64,000 bases of DNA from Lepidostoma basale (taxonomy: Eukaryota > Arthropoda > Insecta > Trichoptera > Lepidostomatidae). This document shows positions 1-12,400 of this stretch, piece by piece (position 1 is the stretch's first letter; each line of letters starts with the position of its first letter). The stretch lies in NCBI GenBank assembly GCA_022606425.2, contig JAHDVF020000009.1, positions 1,240,001 through 1,304,000 of the forward strand, written 5' to 3'. Position numbers and translations under genes: made by a program. Below the pieces are notes generated by a model. The model had not been told where the DNA came from. It made no database searches and saw only the letters and a program-made list of their open reading frames with translations.

Positions 1-510
1 ATCGCGAGGTGAAACCAGGACAGCCTGAAGCAGTTGGATGGTCATCGCGAGAAGCATCAAGGGACATAGACACATATTATATACAGAAAAATCCCCCCAA
101 TAAGATGGACTGATTAAATAAAGGTGACCACCGAATGACTGTCCTAGAATTGTGGCGAACTGCAGAATGTCAGGTGAGCTGGAGAAGAAACATTTACGTC
201 ATGCATTTCGAACGACGGGACGGTCATGACCTCCAAACACAAGGAATCCTACAATATAATATATATCAAGGGATCAACACTACAAGTAACTAAAAATTCG
301 GTATTCTGAGAAAATTTAAATTTTAGTCTCGAGATCAAACTAAAGAAGATCAAATTAAAGAAGGAAAGTTGTCTATTCCTTGAATAAGAGAGTAGCTTTA
401 GGTGAAACTCAAAGATACATCTTTGAGTTTCATCAGTATCTACAAATAATTATAAAAAATGTTTAATAACTCCGTTAAGAAATATTATATTTTATTATTA
501 TTGAAGAAAT
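1..510. other. no gene recognised
   Basis: No convincing exon. The first 260 bases have a more balanced composition than the AT-rich DNA after them and could be the decayed 3' end of a retrotransposon, but I could not match them to another copy in the window. Confidence 0.3.
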
Positions 511-514
511 TATT

Positions 515-765
515 CAAATTGTCATTGGAACAAAAGAAAAAAATATTTTAAAACCTGTCAAAATTCTTTATATAAATGATAAAACTTATATAATTTTAAC
601 ATCAAAACAGTAAAAACATATTACGTGTCACAATTAACTATTATAAAGTGGGTCAAAAATCAAATTGACCAAAATTATTCACATGTACACGAAATATCTC
701 AAAATTTACGAGAGCACCACATGAACCAAACCAAATTTTCAAAATCAGAACCAACAACACAATAG
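515..765 (+). repeat. dispersed repeat X, copy 1
   Basis: About 250 bp that reappears in inverted orientation at 32230-32500. Shared words include ATCAAAACAGTA, TACGTGTCACAATTAAC and GAGCACCACATGAACCAAAC. It lies just upstream of a LINE-A-tailed SINE, as the second copy also does. No coding potential was seen, so its class is unknown. Confidence 0.65.
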
Positions 766-799
766 TCCGGATCGTCCAGCTGGCATGTGCACCATAAAA

Positions 800-1055
800 A
801 GAATATTATTTGTTATGTTATTTCATTTTATTTTATATTATTTGTTTTAGATTTATTTTCTGAACGTTAGATGATCGAAATGTGAGCGGGAGATGCCTAT
901 TGGTGGCGAGGAGGTTCGCAACCCATCACACCGCGTCTCCCGCGGGGGCGAAAAGAGAAGGATGGAGTGCCGCATCGGTTTAGTGTGGTAGTCCATTCTT
1001 TCTCCCTACCCTTTTGGGGAGATGGTATGATGGTTAGTAAGTTATTTAGTTAAAT
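800..1055 (+). mobile_element. SINE-like element with LINE-A 3' tail, copy S1
   Basis: A non-coding element whose body (around 890-990, with GTTCGCAACCCATCACACCG and a stretch around AAGAGAAGGATGGAGTGCCG) is shared with copies near 32510, 61880 and, reversed, 29700. Its last 65 or so bases, from about 985, match the 3' end of LINE-A: the CCATTCTTTCT block, the CTACCC(T) block, GATGGT and a TTAG-type tail. I infer that it is mobilised by LINE-A enzymes. The AT-rich 5' part (800-870) is shared with the copy at 61803. Confidence 0.65.
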
Positions 1056-1856
1056 TTTATTATCAATTTATAGAATTAGAAAGCTTCCACAATGAGCAAT
1101 TCCACATTCATGATATATCTGTCTATTTTCTGAAAATCCTTATTTTCAACATTTCACAATACACACAGAGATCCCCTATTAAATATCCATCATATTTACC
1201 TCAATGTCCTCCTCTCATTTGGTGCTGGAAACAGAAAAACATGACTAAATAAACAAATGCATAGGTCTCTTTAATAAATTGTTTATTTATTAGATCAACA
1301 ATAATATTGTATAAATACCAGCGACAATCTTGCCATATCAACAAACAAAAATTCATATTTTTACGTACATAATAATGTTGGCCTTCAACACCATTAAACA
1401 TAAGAAATATATAATATAATAAAACACATTATTCTTCTTCTCTTTTAAAATTTCATTTATAAAATTCACAATACTTGTATGTACAATTTAATTTAAATAA
1501 AAACAATGTACACAATAAATAAATAAAAGTAAGTTTTTACAACATTTCAAACGATATATTGAATAGGATTTAATATGTTGGAATACATGTGAATAATACA
1601 ACAATGCTCTTGCTTGCGAATAGCCAATAAAATGTAACAAATGTTAATTATGACTATAATACACTATATACTATAATATTCCATAACTATTAAAGCACCC
1701 ATTTACTAGGATAAATCTATAGTTTTGTATAAAAAGTGTAATAAACATTGCTACATATAATTATTTAATGAAAATCAATACCATTTTCAGCATCGGCGAA
1801 TCTATTTCCAAACGTTTTTCTTTAAGTTGCCACATGAGAATATGAAGAAGAAATGA
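1056..1856. other. AT-rich intergenic DNA
   Basis: Only short, biased reading frames; no splice-bounded exon, RNA gene or recognisable repeat was seen. Confidence 0.5.
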
Positions 1857-1858
1857 TA

Positions 1859-2570
1859 TGGTGGAACCCCGATACAACAAACCTCAAGGGGGTATTGAAA
1901 ATAATTTGGTATATCGAGTGATTTGTTATATTGAGTATGTATTGTTTCTTGAACAATGGTGTAAAACTCCATATTAAATAATTAATACAAACGAAAATGT
2001 CCGTTTTATAGAAGCTTTATTATATTTTATGTGAATGACAAATTTCCCCCGTCTAAGGCGTCCCTTAGACAGGCGAAACATGTCATTCACATAAAATATT
2101 ATAAAACTTCTAGAAAAGACGTTTTCATTTGTATTAACCGCCCTAAGCATATGAACGTACGTGATATGCACACTTTGACTATACCTTTTTGCGCTATCCT
2201 GCATCACGTACACGCTTGAGAAAAAAAACATACCTAAATTGTACGAACCGTTAGGGATACACGCCGTGTGCCAACAACACTTGAGTACAAGTCTTCACAA
2301 GTACGATAATTTTACAAGGGGCAGGCGAAGTATATGGTCGAGTCTTTGACGTTTTGTAATTTAAAAAAATAAAATTAATAAATAATTAAATATAATTAAT
2401 AAAATACCTGCTTTTTTGCATGTTTCTTGGAAAGATACCTGAAGCTAGGGCGGTTAATTATGTTGTATTGAAGTTTGTTGTTATGCTCTGGCTAGTTCAA
2501 GGGGATTTCAAAAAAATTGTTACATCGAAGAATTCTTTATTTTGAGGTTCATTACACCGAGGTTCCACTG
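1859..2570. mobile_element. pogo/Tigger-like non-autonomous DNA transposon
   Basis: The left end reads GGTGGAACCCCGATACAACA. The right end, read on the other strand, gives CAGTGGAACCTCGGTGTAAT, so the ends are imperfect terminal inverted repeats. TA dinucleotides at 1857-1858 and 2571-2572 are the target duplication expected for the pogo/Tigger group. The interior holds no transposase. An M1 MITE has inserted into it around 1955-2137. Confidence 0.6.
1955..2137. mobile_element. M1 palindromic MITE inside the Tigger-like element
   Basis: Foldback sequence. The left arm (AAATGTCCGTTTTATAGAAG, TTTTATGTGAATGACA) is repeated in inverted order on the right (GTCATTCACATAAAA, CTTCTAGAAAAGACGTTTTC). 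The centre carries TAGACAGGCGAAACATGTCA. Related copies lie near 4020, 14805, 34488, 40845, 44405 and 46403. Confidence 0.7.
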
Positions 2571-2572
2571 TA

Positions 2573-4015
2573 TATAAAAATATAGAAATGGAATATGAAT
2601 AAAATGATGAAAAGGAAAATTACAGAGCTAAACTAATTATTTTATTGCATCCTGGGGGCAAGGAAGATGCCTCCACGTATGGTGTTACTATTACTATAAC
2701 ACCTGATACCCCTGGAAACGACACAAGTCAGCCAAACCTCCCACCACAGTGGTAAAGAAAAGGAGACATAAGACCCAGACCCATTTGAGGGTCATCCCTA
2801 CAAAACTAGCTTGCCATTGACACGACATAGAAGAATTGCATATATCATCATATACGATTACAATGTGTATTTTTGACTTGATCAAATGAAATATGTGAAT
2901 ATGAGCCAAAAAATTATCGATAAAAATGCGATTTTTTTGTTGTAAAAGTTACCTATTACAAAGATAGGGGAGCTTTATTTTTTTTAATTGAAAAACTCAT
3001 ATGTTTTTTTTATTTTTTTTCTCTTCAACGAAACGATTGCATTGCACTTATATACTTTGGCAGTGAATATCATGACAACGAAAAGAGATAGACCCATAGT
3101 TATATATAAATTATGAAATTTAATAAAACATACAAAAAAGTCTACCTCAATGGCCCAGTTTTAAAGTTACAGATCAAAAATCAAAAATTAAATATATATT
3201 TTTATACAAATTTCTAATAATTTTTTTTTTTTACCAAGTTCTGTTATTGCTAATTTGCTAATTTTTTTTTGGGGCTAGGTAGACTTTCAAGCTTTCAAAT
3301 TAGACTACTTTAATGAAAATAATGAGTGCGAACTACTTTAATGAAAATATGAGTTTCGCCGTAAGCGTGCGCTGTACGTAGACGATCGCCATAAGCGCAG
3401 CTGTGCGCGCTTCGCAATATTTGAAAGATGTATTTCAAAATTAATTCCGATTTTCTCACAACGACATCTATGAATATTTAAAAATATTAACTAACCAAAA
3501 AGGATCGATATTTTTCGATAGTTTGGGAGAAAATACGTGGCGTACTGGCGCGCTGTTTCTACAAACATGTGACAATGAATGGGTTAAAAATAATAAAGCG
3601 CCACTATTTTTGAAGTAGGTAACTTTTCCAATTTTTTTTTCGCATGTCTATCCATAATTTTTTGTCTTATATTCACACATTTGGTTTGATCAAGTGTCGA
3701 AAATACACATGTATAAAGTATGTAGTTTATAAATATTATATCAGAGTGATTCAATAATATGTACATAACTATGGAATAGCATAAGAATAATAAATCTATG
3801 GATCAGATATATGAAAGGATAAAATTTATGTACAATTAAAGTACAGAGAAGGAAAATATATTGCATTTTTATACATTAACACAAAAATGTGATTTTTATC
3901 TAAAAATATAATATCATAACAACTCAATCAGTTCCTTATCTAATAGATAAACAAAACTACATCATACATTCACACTATAAATTTAGTACAATAGTAGAAA
4001 AAAATACCGAAAATA
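2573..4015. other. AT-rich intergenic DNA
   Basis: Poly-A/T runs and short frames only. No conserved coding sequence or clear repeat copy was identified. Confidence 0.5.
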
Positions 4016-4019
4016 ATAT

Positions 4020-4265
4020 AAAAATGTCTGTTTTCTAGAATATATTTTATTTTATGGTGATGATGTGTTTCACCTTGTTAGGACATTATCAAATGTTTTT
4101 TTTTAATTAGGCGCTAAAACGGTTTACACTAGAATTTCAGAACAGAAATGCGTTTGATTTTCACTACATTTGATAATTCCTTAGCAAGGCGAATCATGTC
4201 GTTCCCATAAAATAAAACACCTACAAAACAGATAATTTCATTCATATTAATTATTTAATATGGAA
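4020..4265. mobile_element. M1 MITE, diverged copy
   Basis: The left arm holds AATGTCTGTTTTCTAGAA and the right arm AAAACACCTACAAAACAGAT followed by TTCATTCATATTAATTATTT, the M1 end. The centre has the ACATTTGATAATTCCTTAG and AGGCGAATCATGTCGTT motifs seen in other M1 copies. Confidence 0.6.
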
Positions 4266-4544
4266 TTTGACATCATTGTTAAAGAGATAATAAATAAATA
4301 CTGAGATATTAAAAAATAAATAATTATAAAAGTAAAATAATTAATGAATGTATTAAATTGGATCCCTTTTAACGCTTTATAGGACGAGACATTTTATTTA
4401 GGATTTTTAAGGAAAACTAAATTTAATTGAATTAACATCAGCCTATGGAGCTAGGAAAAATAGGAGCACTTGGAATAAAAGTAAAACGTATATTGACCAT
4501 GTCTACATACATAATGATATATGTTAAATACAAAAATATCATAT

Positions 4545-4812
4545 AAGATGAAAGAATGGTTAAGTATATGTTAATGATGTACATGGAGTACGGAGTCGAG
4601 GCAGACTGAGGAAAATATGGCATGACCAAATTAATCTAATTTTAAAGGTTGGTCATGTTAGAAGTCGGAAGAATCGACGCGCGTGTATGACTCGCTGTAT
4701 GAATGTGGAGAAGGCTAGAGAGGTGTGCCAGGATAGAGTAGTGTGGCGGTCCATTCTCTCTGCCTACACCTACGGGGAAATGGCGAGATGGTTTGTTTGT
4801 TTGTTTTTCATT
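4545..4812 (+). mobile_element. LINE-A 3' fragment with GTTT tail
   Basis: Encodes the LINE-A C-terminal end: WHDQIN, VGHVRS, CMNVEKAREVCQD, WRSILSAY and GEMA, interrupted upstream by frame breaks. The 3' end runs into a short GTTT repeat (about 4792-4806) rather than the TTAG tail of most other copies. 5'-truncated, non-functional. Confidence 0.75.
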
Positions 4813-5053
4813 TTAGATGGAAATAAACAAAGAAAATGACCTTTATTTGTGGTGGTATAAATATTTACCACCTTCCTATAAAAGGTTAAAGAAAGTTAGT
4901 AGTTCTTTTTGGCAAGAAAACAAATCGATATGTAAATAGAAATTTGTCCTTGCAGTGTTCCTCCATTACACAGTATTCTCTCAAAGTGTATAAACACAGA
5001 ATCCATGGATGATAAAGATGGAACCGTATAAAATAAATATTTTTCACGAATTC

Positions 5054-5056
<3 letters not shown>

Positions 5057-5094
<38 letters not shown>
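5057..5094. repeat. (AC)19 microsatellite
   Basis: A pure AC run of 38 bases followed by an imperfect extension (GCACAGACACACACC). Confidence 0.97.
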
Positions 5095-5099
<5 letters not shown>

Positions 5100-5104
5100 G
5101 ACAC

Positions 5105-6320
5105 ACACCTATAAAAGTCTTTTAAAGACATTTGATGCATATATACAGCAAATTCATTTGTTTGACAAAATTTTCGAATAAAAACAGTGTTTAAAATTGC
5201 TGTATGGGTAAGAACTTTGTCTAATAGGAATATCTTTAGAATTATTAATATGTATTTATTTTACATCTGAATGTAACTTGTACTTAATCATAGACTAGGT
5301 ATTTATATACAGGTGTTATATAATATTTTCTCCTGGAGGGATCTCCTAAAGGAGGTGAATCTGAATCAAAACTTTCACGCTTTTATTGCTTTAATTTTTA
5401 TAAATAAATATAATTTTTGTTTGGAATTTTTTAAATATATACTGACATATAATTCCCAACGCTAACAATCAAATAAAAATGATTCAAGAGTTTGTACTAA
5501 GATTCTAATTACAAATTTAAAGCGGAAGCATCAACTAGCAACTTTTTCAATGCCTTTCGCTGTGAAAACATGAAATCAAATACTTGTTTACATACAAATA
5601 TTGCAGAATATGGTGTGTTTTCAGCTCTTTGAAGGGTTGCCAGCGATTTGAATATTAATGATGAGAATAAAAAAATACATATCATAAATAATTACCCATC
5701 TACATATTTTTAACGAAGTGCAAAAAAACACTTATTCGTTGCTCCTTAACCTTTGATTATTTATTAAATAAGATGTTCCAAAATTAATGGTAATTCCCGA
5801 GCAAAGTGACATGAACAGTACGAGAGAACATTAAACTTTTTATTTCAACAAACACACGTGTTTTTTTTTAAATAAATATAAAGCTTACTGTTAAATATTT
5901 CAAAATTAGATAGAGCCTTTTTTAATAGAAATGAAGTCAAAACCATAAATCAATAAGATGAAGAAAAAAAAACTTTTATATTCGTTAACTAATCGTTTGA
6001 ATAACTTTTCAAAAGCATTGTATTTTCACAACACTTCATAAACATGTTTCAGATGGTACTCATCCTTCTTCAGTGTACAATAAATAAAAAATACAAGAGT
6101 GACCGAAAGTCAAGTACATAATACAAATCTTATGATCTTGGATCTCGTTGAAGTACCAAAAATCTCGGAACTGCCTGTCGGCACTGTGATGATATTGGTG
6201 ATTAAACTAAATAAGAAAAGTTCCAATGGAGAATAAATCAAATGCCATTCATGTGACATTGCGTCGCAAGAGACGATTTTGAACCAAGATGAAGACCCTC
6301 AGCCATAGACAGGTTAATTT
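5105..6320 (-). other. 3' flank of TMF1
   Basis: Sequence downstream of the TMF1 stop on the minus strand. It is AT-rich with no other gene seen. A canonical AATAAA on the minus strand (5839-5844) could be the polyadenylation signal; this is inference only. Confidence 0.35.
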
Positions 6321-6485
6321 TCATTTGCTGTTTCTCTCGGCTGCCTGCCTCTTGAGCATGAGGATCTCGTCCAGCTGCATCTTGTACATGTCCTTGACAT
6401 CCTGCAAGTCCAGTCGCAGCTCTTCCAACTGCTCCTCTTTTTCCCCGTACATCTGCAGGAGGGCATCGTACTGGTGCTGCAAACT
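6321..6485 (-). CDS. TMF1: TMF1 exon 10 (C-terminus and stop)
   Basis: Encodes 54 aa beginning SLQHQYDALLQMYGEK and ending AAERNSK, then TGA at 6323-6321. This is the most conserved part of TMF1. The acceptor has two overlapping AGs (6487-6486 and 6485-6484). The first is in phase with exon 9; the second would fit only if a 38-bp exon is included (see findings). Confidence 0.92.
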   Translation of the reverse strand, partial: SLQHQYDALLQMYGEKEEQLEELRLDLQDVKDMYKMQLDEILMLKRQAAERNSK

Positions 6486-9400
6486 CTAAAAAACAATATG
6501 TAAAATATATTTTAATATAATTGAAAAATAAACATTGGCGTGTATACCAGAAAAACAAAAAAAAAACTATAATTGAAACAAGATGAGGATGCGATTGCCG
6601 GCAATGGAGAGGAGGATGTAGAACATTAGTCTGCGAGACAAAAAACAAAATGAATGAGTCAGAGAAAGGACCAAAAATGCTGATGTGGCGTGAAAAATAG
6701 CTTTGTTGAAGTGGAATTGTGCTGGTCATATAGCGATGACAATGGATGATCGGTAGATCAAATGCATCCTGAAGTGGCGACCAAGAACTGGCTACAAAAA
6801 TCCGGGAGACCACAAGCAATATGGTCTGCCGACGTCAAACGAGTGGCAGGTGGTCAATGGCACAGTGTGGCGAGAGAAGAGTTGTGGAAGTCGGGAAGGG
6901 AGGCCCATATTTAACACTGGATGACTAATGGCTGATGATGATGATTTAAACAATGTATAATTTGTCACACTGGGGTCATAGTATAGTTAATTTTCATGTA
7001 TTTTTTATCAAAAATATTGTGAAAAATATGTTACAAATTTCAAATTAAAAAAAAATTGAGAAGAGAGATGGTACTTTCCTAAAATAAGCCACGCAATCAT
7101 ATAAAATGTAAAATTTTGGCAAGCGTACCTTTGTGGTAGCGAGTCATTCAGCCTGACACAATCTTCCTGCAGACTTCAAGTGTATCGAGAAGCCGTCAGA
7201 GTTTAGATTGAGATTCAAAATAGACATTTTCAAATTATCCAATCCTGACGTAAATGTTGAATGACCGCGTCAGGTGCTACCCTCTTGGCTTCTCGCTTAT
7301 GTCACTGGCCATCTCTCTCCATTCCCCAGCTCTTTCCATTTTCTCCCTGTCTTCTTCCATGCAGTCCGTCTATCTTTTCCTTGGTCTGCCTCTTGGTCTC
7401 TTTTCATGCGGCACCCATCTGGATATAATTTTTGGTGCTCTACCCTCTGGCATTCTTTCTATATGGCCAGCCCTACATAGGCGTTTAGACTTACAGAAGT
7501 CCCATCCTTCAGCGTGGGTCCAAAATTTTTTCTCAGAATTTTTCTCTCAAAAACTGCCAGCCTGCCTTCCTCTCTCTGCGTTAGAGACGATGCCTCACAA
7601 CCGTAGGTGACTACCGGTCTTATAATAGTTTTATGTATCAAAAGTTTGGTAGATTATTCTTATTATTATTACCAATATTACCCTGGCTAATTAAGTCATC
7701 AATGTTGCCACAATCATGCACAAGAGACAATGCCAAGATCTTTATGTTAATCGGAGTGGTTTTACTTCTTTGCTCGGAGCCAATAATGTGTGGAACTAAC
7801 CTGCATGGTATCCAGCTCAGCAGCGTGCGCTGCCAGTTCCCTAGCAAGGGCGGCTCGTTGTGCGTGCGAGGCTCGAGTGGCACGACGCGCGGCCTTCAGC
7901 TCCCCCTCACGCCGCTGCAGCGCAGCCTGTAGCTGTTCCATAGCCACCAGCCCAGAGTCAGGATTCATACCGCCCATTGCACATGAATCTGCATCATCCT
8001 GGAAATATTACAAATTATATACGTATATACTGTGAAATAAGCATAATTGTTTTAATGAATAAGTACACTTCAAACATCCCGCCGTTTCTCCATAAGGGCA
8101 AGCAGATAGAATGGACAGCCACACTACTCTATCCTGACGCAACCGTCAAACTTTCTCCACATTCATACAGCGAGTAATACACGCACGTCGATTCTTCGGA
8201 CTTCTAACACGGCCGACCTTTAAAATTGAATTCATTTGATCATGTCATGTTTTCCTTGGTCTTGCTCGACATACACATCGTTAACGTATACTTTCTATAC
8301 CATTCTTTCTTCATCCATGCGTTCCATATATCCAAAACCAATACAGTTATCCTTTCATAATTTTGTTTATAACACTTTCTTCCGCTCTACATTACTTTCT
8401 CATATCCAGCACAGATTGTTTTATCCTGCAGAACCAACCTGCCAATGGTTATGCTTGTGGGTAGGGCAATCTTATTACTTAATCGGGTCACCTCGGAGGT
8501 CGACATATTTCGTGATAGTGTAAGTTGCCTCAGGGATGCAATATCAATGTTATGATTCTTTCTAATTCTTAATCTTAATGTTTTTTTATGCTTCTCTTAT
8601 AATGTAATTGCAAATGATCTGGAATTATATAATATGTCTATAATGTTTGTGATTTTTATTCAAATTAATGAAATAAATAAATATCATCATTTGAAAATCT
8701 GTCGTACATCGTTCGATCTTACATACATCTTTCATTGATGGAGCACTATGGTTTTGAATCATTTTTAACCAACCTGGTCACTCTTTGTCCATTCAAATTG
8801 ATTGATCCATCAATTAAATAAAATAAAAAATCAATAATGAAATATTAAAACAAATATTGTAAGCAAAGCCCATGTAAGCACACCTTTGGTTTACTTGAAT
8901 TTCAACAAATAATCTTGGCTTAATTGATACCTAGGCGGAAACTCACTGCATTCGAAATGACACAAAAAGGTGTACTGTATTACGATACTTCGTAATAACT
9001 TACATTAGATATTCATACGTTTCCAATTAAAAAGTCAAACATTCTCAGCATGTCACTAACTTACAAATTTTAGTTAGAAATGAATTAGTAAAATATCTTG
9101 TATAAACAAAATAATAGTGTGATTCCTCCAACTTACAAGCCATATACCACTAGCCAGAGATTCAGAGGCCAGAGAGTCCCTGCCGATGCTTCCGTGTGGT
9201 GATGGAGCTTCTGCCCTCTCAGGGGCGGAATACGACGCGGGTGGAGGAGGCAGTTCAGACACTCCTCCCTGCCCCGCCCCCATAAGCCGAGCCAGCAACA
9301 AGCTGGATTCTCCGTGGTCGTTGTTGGCTGCTTCCCGTAGTTGTTCCTGGATTGTTTCAAATAATTCTCTATTATAATCTCAAGATATTTACTAAATCTT

Positions 9401-12400
9401 ATTAACCGATTCACTGCAGGTTTTTATTTATTAACTATTTTATAAATGACATTACATTCAATTGGGTCCTTATTACTGCGATAAAAAAATAAGGTGAATT
9501 TTTCATTTAAACATTGCGGTACTGTGAAATCGTGAACTTTTTTTTTAACCAAGCTGTTATTAAGGAATAATTTTTGAGTATTATGTGTCGTTTGAGTTAA
9601 GTTATTTACCTCAAGAGGCCAGAATTATGGGCATACAATTCAATGTATTTATTTGCACCATCCCACAATGCATTGGTTCTTCGAGAACATTTTGCCAAAA
9701 ACTCTACTCATATTGTCCACAACCACCGTATTCACTTAATTTAGCACCGTGCGACTTCTGGCTGTTCAACAAACTCAAAAGACCATTCCATAGACACCGT
9801 TTCGACTCAATTGAGGAGATAAAAGCTGTCTCGAAGAAAGTATTGAAGGCCATCCCGGAAAAATATTTTTTGGACTGTTTCGAGGATTGGAAAAAACATT
9901 AGCACGAGTGCATTGTCTCGGACAGGGGGTTCTTTGAATGCTATGAAATTGATTTGCTAGAATAAATAAAGATTTTTAATTTTATAAACAAGTTCTCCTT
10001 ATTCTTTTTATCACAGTGTTATCTGTAACTTGAGTGTGATACAATAATTCTACGTTTTCTATTGCGTTGCTAATACACATTCATTACAATGAGTGGTCAA
10101 CAAACTGCAATATTTCTGAATTATGCCGTTACCTGTAAAATAACATTCCTTCTTTTTTCTGCATCACATGCGGCCTTCTCAACACTCAAGTGTTGCTCCA
10201 GATTACGCAGTCTCTCGTGCAGCTGGTTGGAGTTGTGGGCTGCTTCTCTTTTGTGAGTTTCAAAATCTTTTTTCAATCTGAAATAAGAATAAAAATATCA
10301 AAAAGTTGGTTAATAATTATTTGTTTACACAAAATTTTTACATCTCATTTAAACCAACCATCTGAATCCATTGCACAAATAAGAAAAAGGCAGTTACTTG
10401 GGATTCTGAGGAACAATTCAAGGCGAAGAGTCAATTTTGAAATTGTGAGAGCGACCGTTAAAAAAAAATTAACATTATAAATCAAATTAAAGAAGAAATA
10501 TATATTTTAAAAATTATATATACGTATATATTCAGCAGGTGTAAAATTTTATATATGAAAGAACTAAACATTAATTGTATGAAAAAAGCATACATCAAGA
10601 ACTCATTTCTATTTTACTATTCAACAATATCTTAACACTTTATTTACCTTTAGATAAACTTAAGACATTAACACTGTGGAATTCCATAAAGATGATTTTT
10701 TTATTAATTAAAACACTGTTTTTTTCACTTTTTAGTTTATTTTTCCCAACATGTTTCGAAAGGCTTACACCTTCATCATCGGGAGAAAGATATAAACTAA
10801 CTAATTTGTAATAATTTTGGTTAGTTTATATCGTTCTACCGATGATGAAGGTGAAAGCCTTCGAAACATGTTGAGAAAAATAAACTTAAAAGTGGAAAAA
10901 ATAGTGTTTTATTTCATTAAAAATTCGACTTTATTTACCACCATTGAAAATTTAAGTTAATATTTATTTAAAAAAAATTATTCAATGTAAATATCCTTTT
11001 TAAATTAATAGTTCAAATTCGAAATCGATATAGTGATTTACATAATTATGAGAATTATTTCCAATACGTAGGGTAGAAAAACTGACTAATCAGTGTTTAA
11101 TCTTTTACGGTTGGCAGCTAAAAACCGACTAGTTGTTTTTTGGTAGTTAACGTGTTAAGAGCAAGAAAGGTGCTCCCAAGTGTAGTGTTACTAAAAATGT
11201 AACATTCAACGCCACTGAAAATGATACAAAATTGTTCCAACTTTCCTCCACAATAGCTAGAGAAAAATATGAGATAAGACACAAAGAAGAAGATTAGCTT
11301 AAGAGAGAATAAATTAAATCTACACAAGCAAGAAACATTGAAATCTGATAACTGCATGTGCAGTGAAATAAATGTATTACCGTTCACCCCCATCCAATGC
11401 AATTTTAAGTTGAGACATGTGCTCCTCGCAAGCGGACAGACTGCTATCCAGTTTCTGTGTGGCCTGAAGCAGATTGTACTCCGTGGTGGAGAGTTTGGCG
11501 CGGAGAGATTGGCATTCTTCCTTCAGTAGCTGCTGAGCCTCCAGTGCCTTGGATAGCTTTGATTGGGAATCAGCTAAAAATAATTGATAACAAATTTATA
11601 TCTGTAAGAAGTTCGTGAAGGGAAGAAATTGTGTCAAAGGACATGCACAAAAATACAATCCCAAGCTACACTCTTACATAGTAAAGATATGAGTTAATTG
11701 AACTAAAGATTGAATAAACATTAAAGTTGTATTTAATAGTCCAATGTTTTGGTCGAAACTGTTAAAATTTAAACAATGTTATGGTATGACAATATTTTTT
11801 TCTGCGACAGATGATTCGCCAACTCATGTTGCCATCATTGTAACATTTGATGATGCCAACATCGGTTGGCGAAACAGCTGTTGCAAAAAATAATATATAA
11901 ATTGTGATACCATAACAGTGTTAAAAATTTAACAGTTAATTAAGTTGCATTATGTCTGAAATGTTCCAAAACAAATTTTAAAGAACACTATATTAAGTAT
12001 CTAGCCTCTTGGTTCCCACAATGTTTTTCGGGTGTTGGAATTTTTTTAAAGGGGCCTGTGGTCCAGCAAAGGCTGGTAACCTATGGTCTAAAGCGATATC
12101 GGTACCTGCGACCTGTTGCAGCTGCCTCTCCCTGGTCTGGGCCCTCCTGTCCCTGTCCAGGCAACTGTCCTGCAGTGCTGCTAGCTGGGCCAGCAGGGCC
12201 CCGCCATCCTGCGCCCCGGCCCGGCTACCGTTCCCTTGTAGGGCGGCCTCTGCTTCCTCCGCCCGGGCCAGCTGACGCCCCACCTCCGCACGTAGAGATA
12301 CCTCGCGATTCATCCAGCGCTGTTCATCTGGAAAAAGATTAAACATATACAAAACATCACAACTCACTGTCTGTGGGAAGGGTATTGATACCCATTTACT

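Noticed and set aside
5040..5140. Val/Cys-repeat frame across the microsatellite
   Set aside because: Translation of the AC repeat only.
6238..6819. Long 193-codon minus frame overlapping TMF1 exon 10
   Set aside because: In the wrong frame for TMF1; the true exon is the frame giving LLQMYGEKEEQLEELRLDL.
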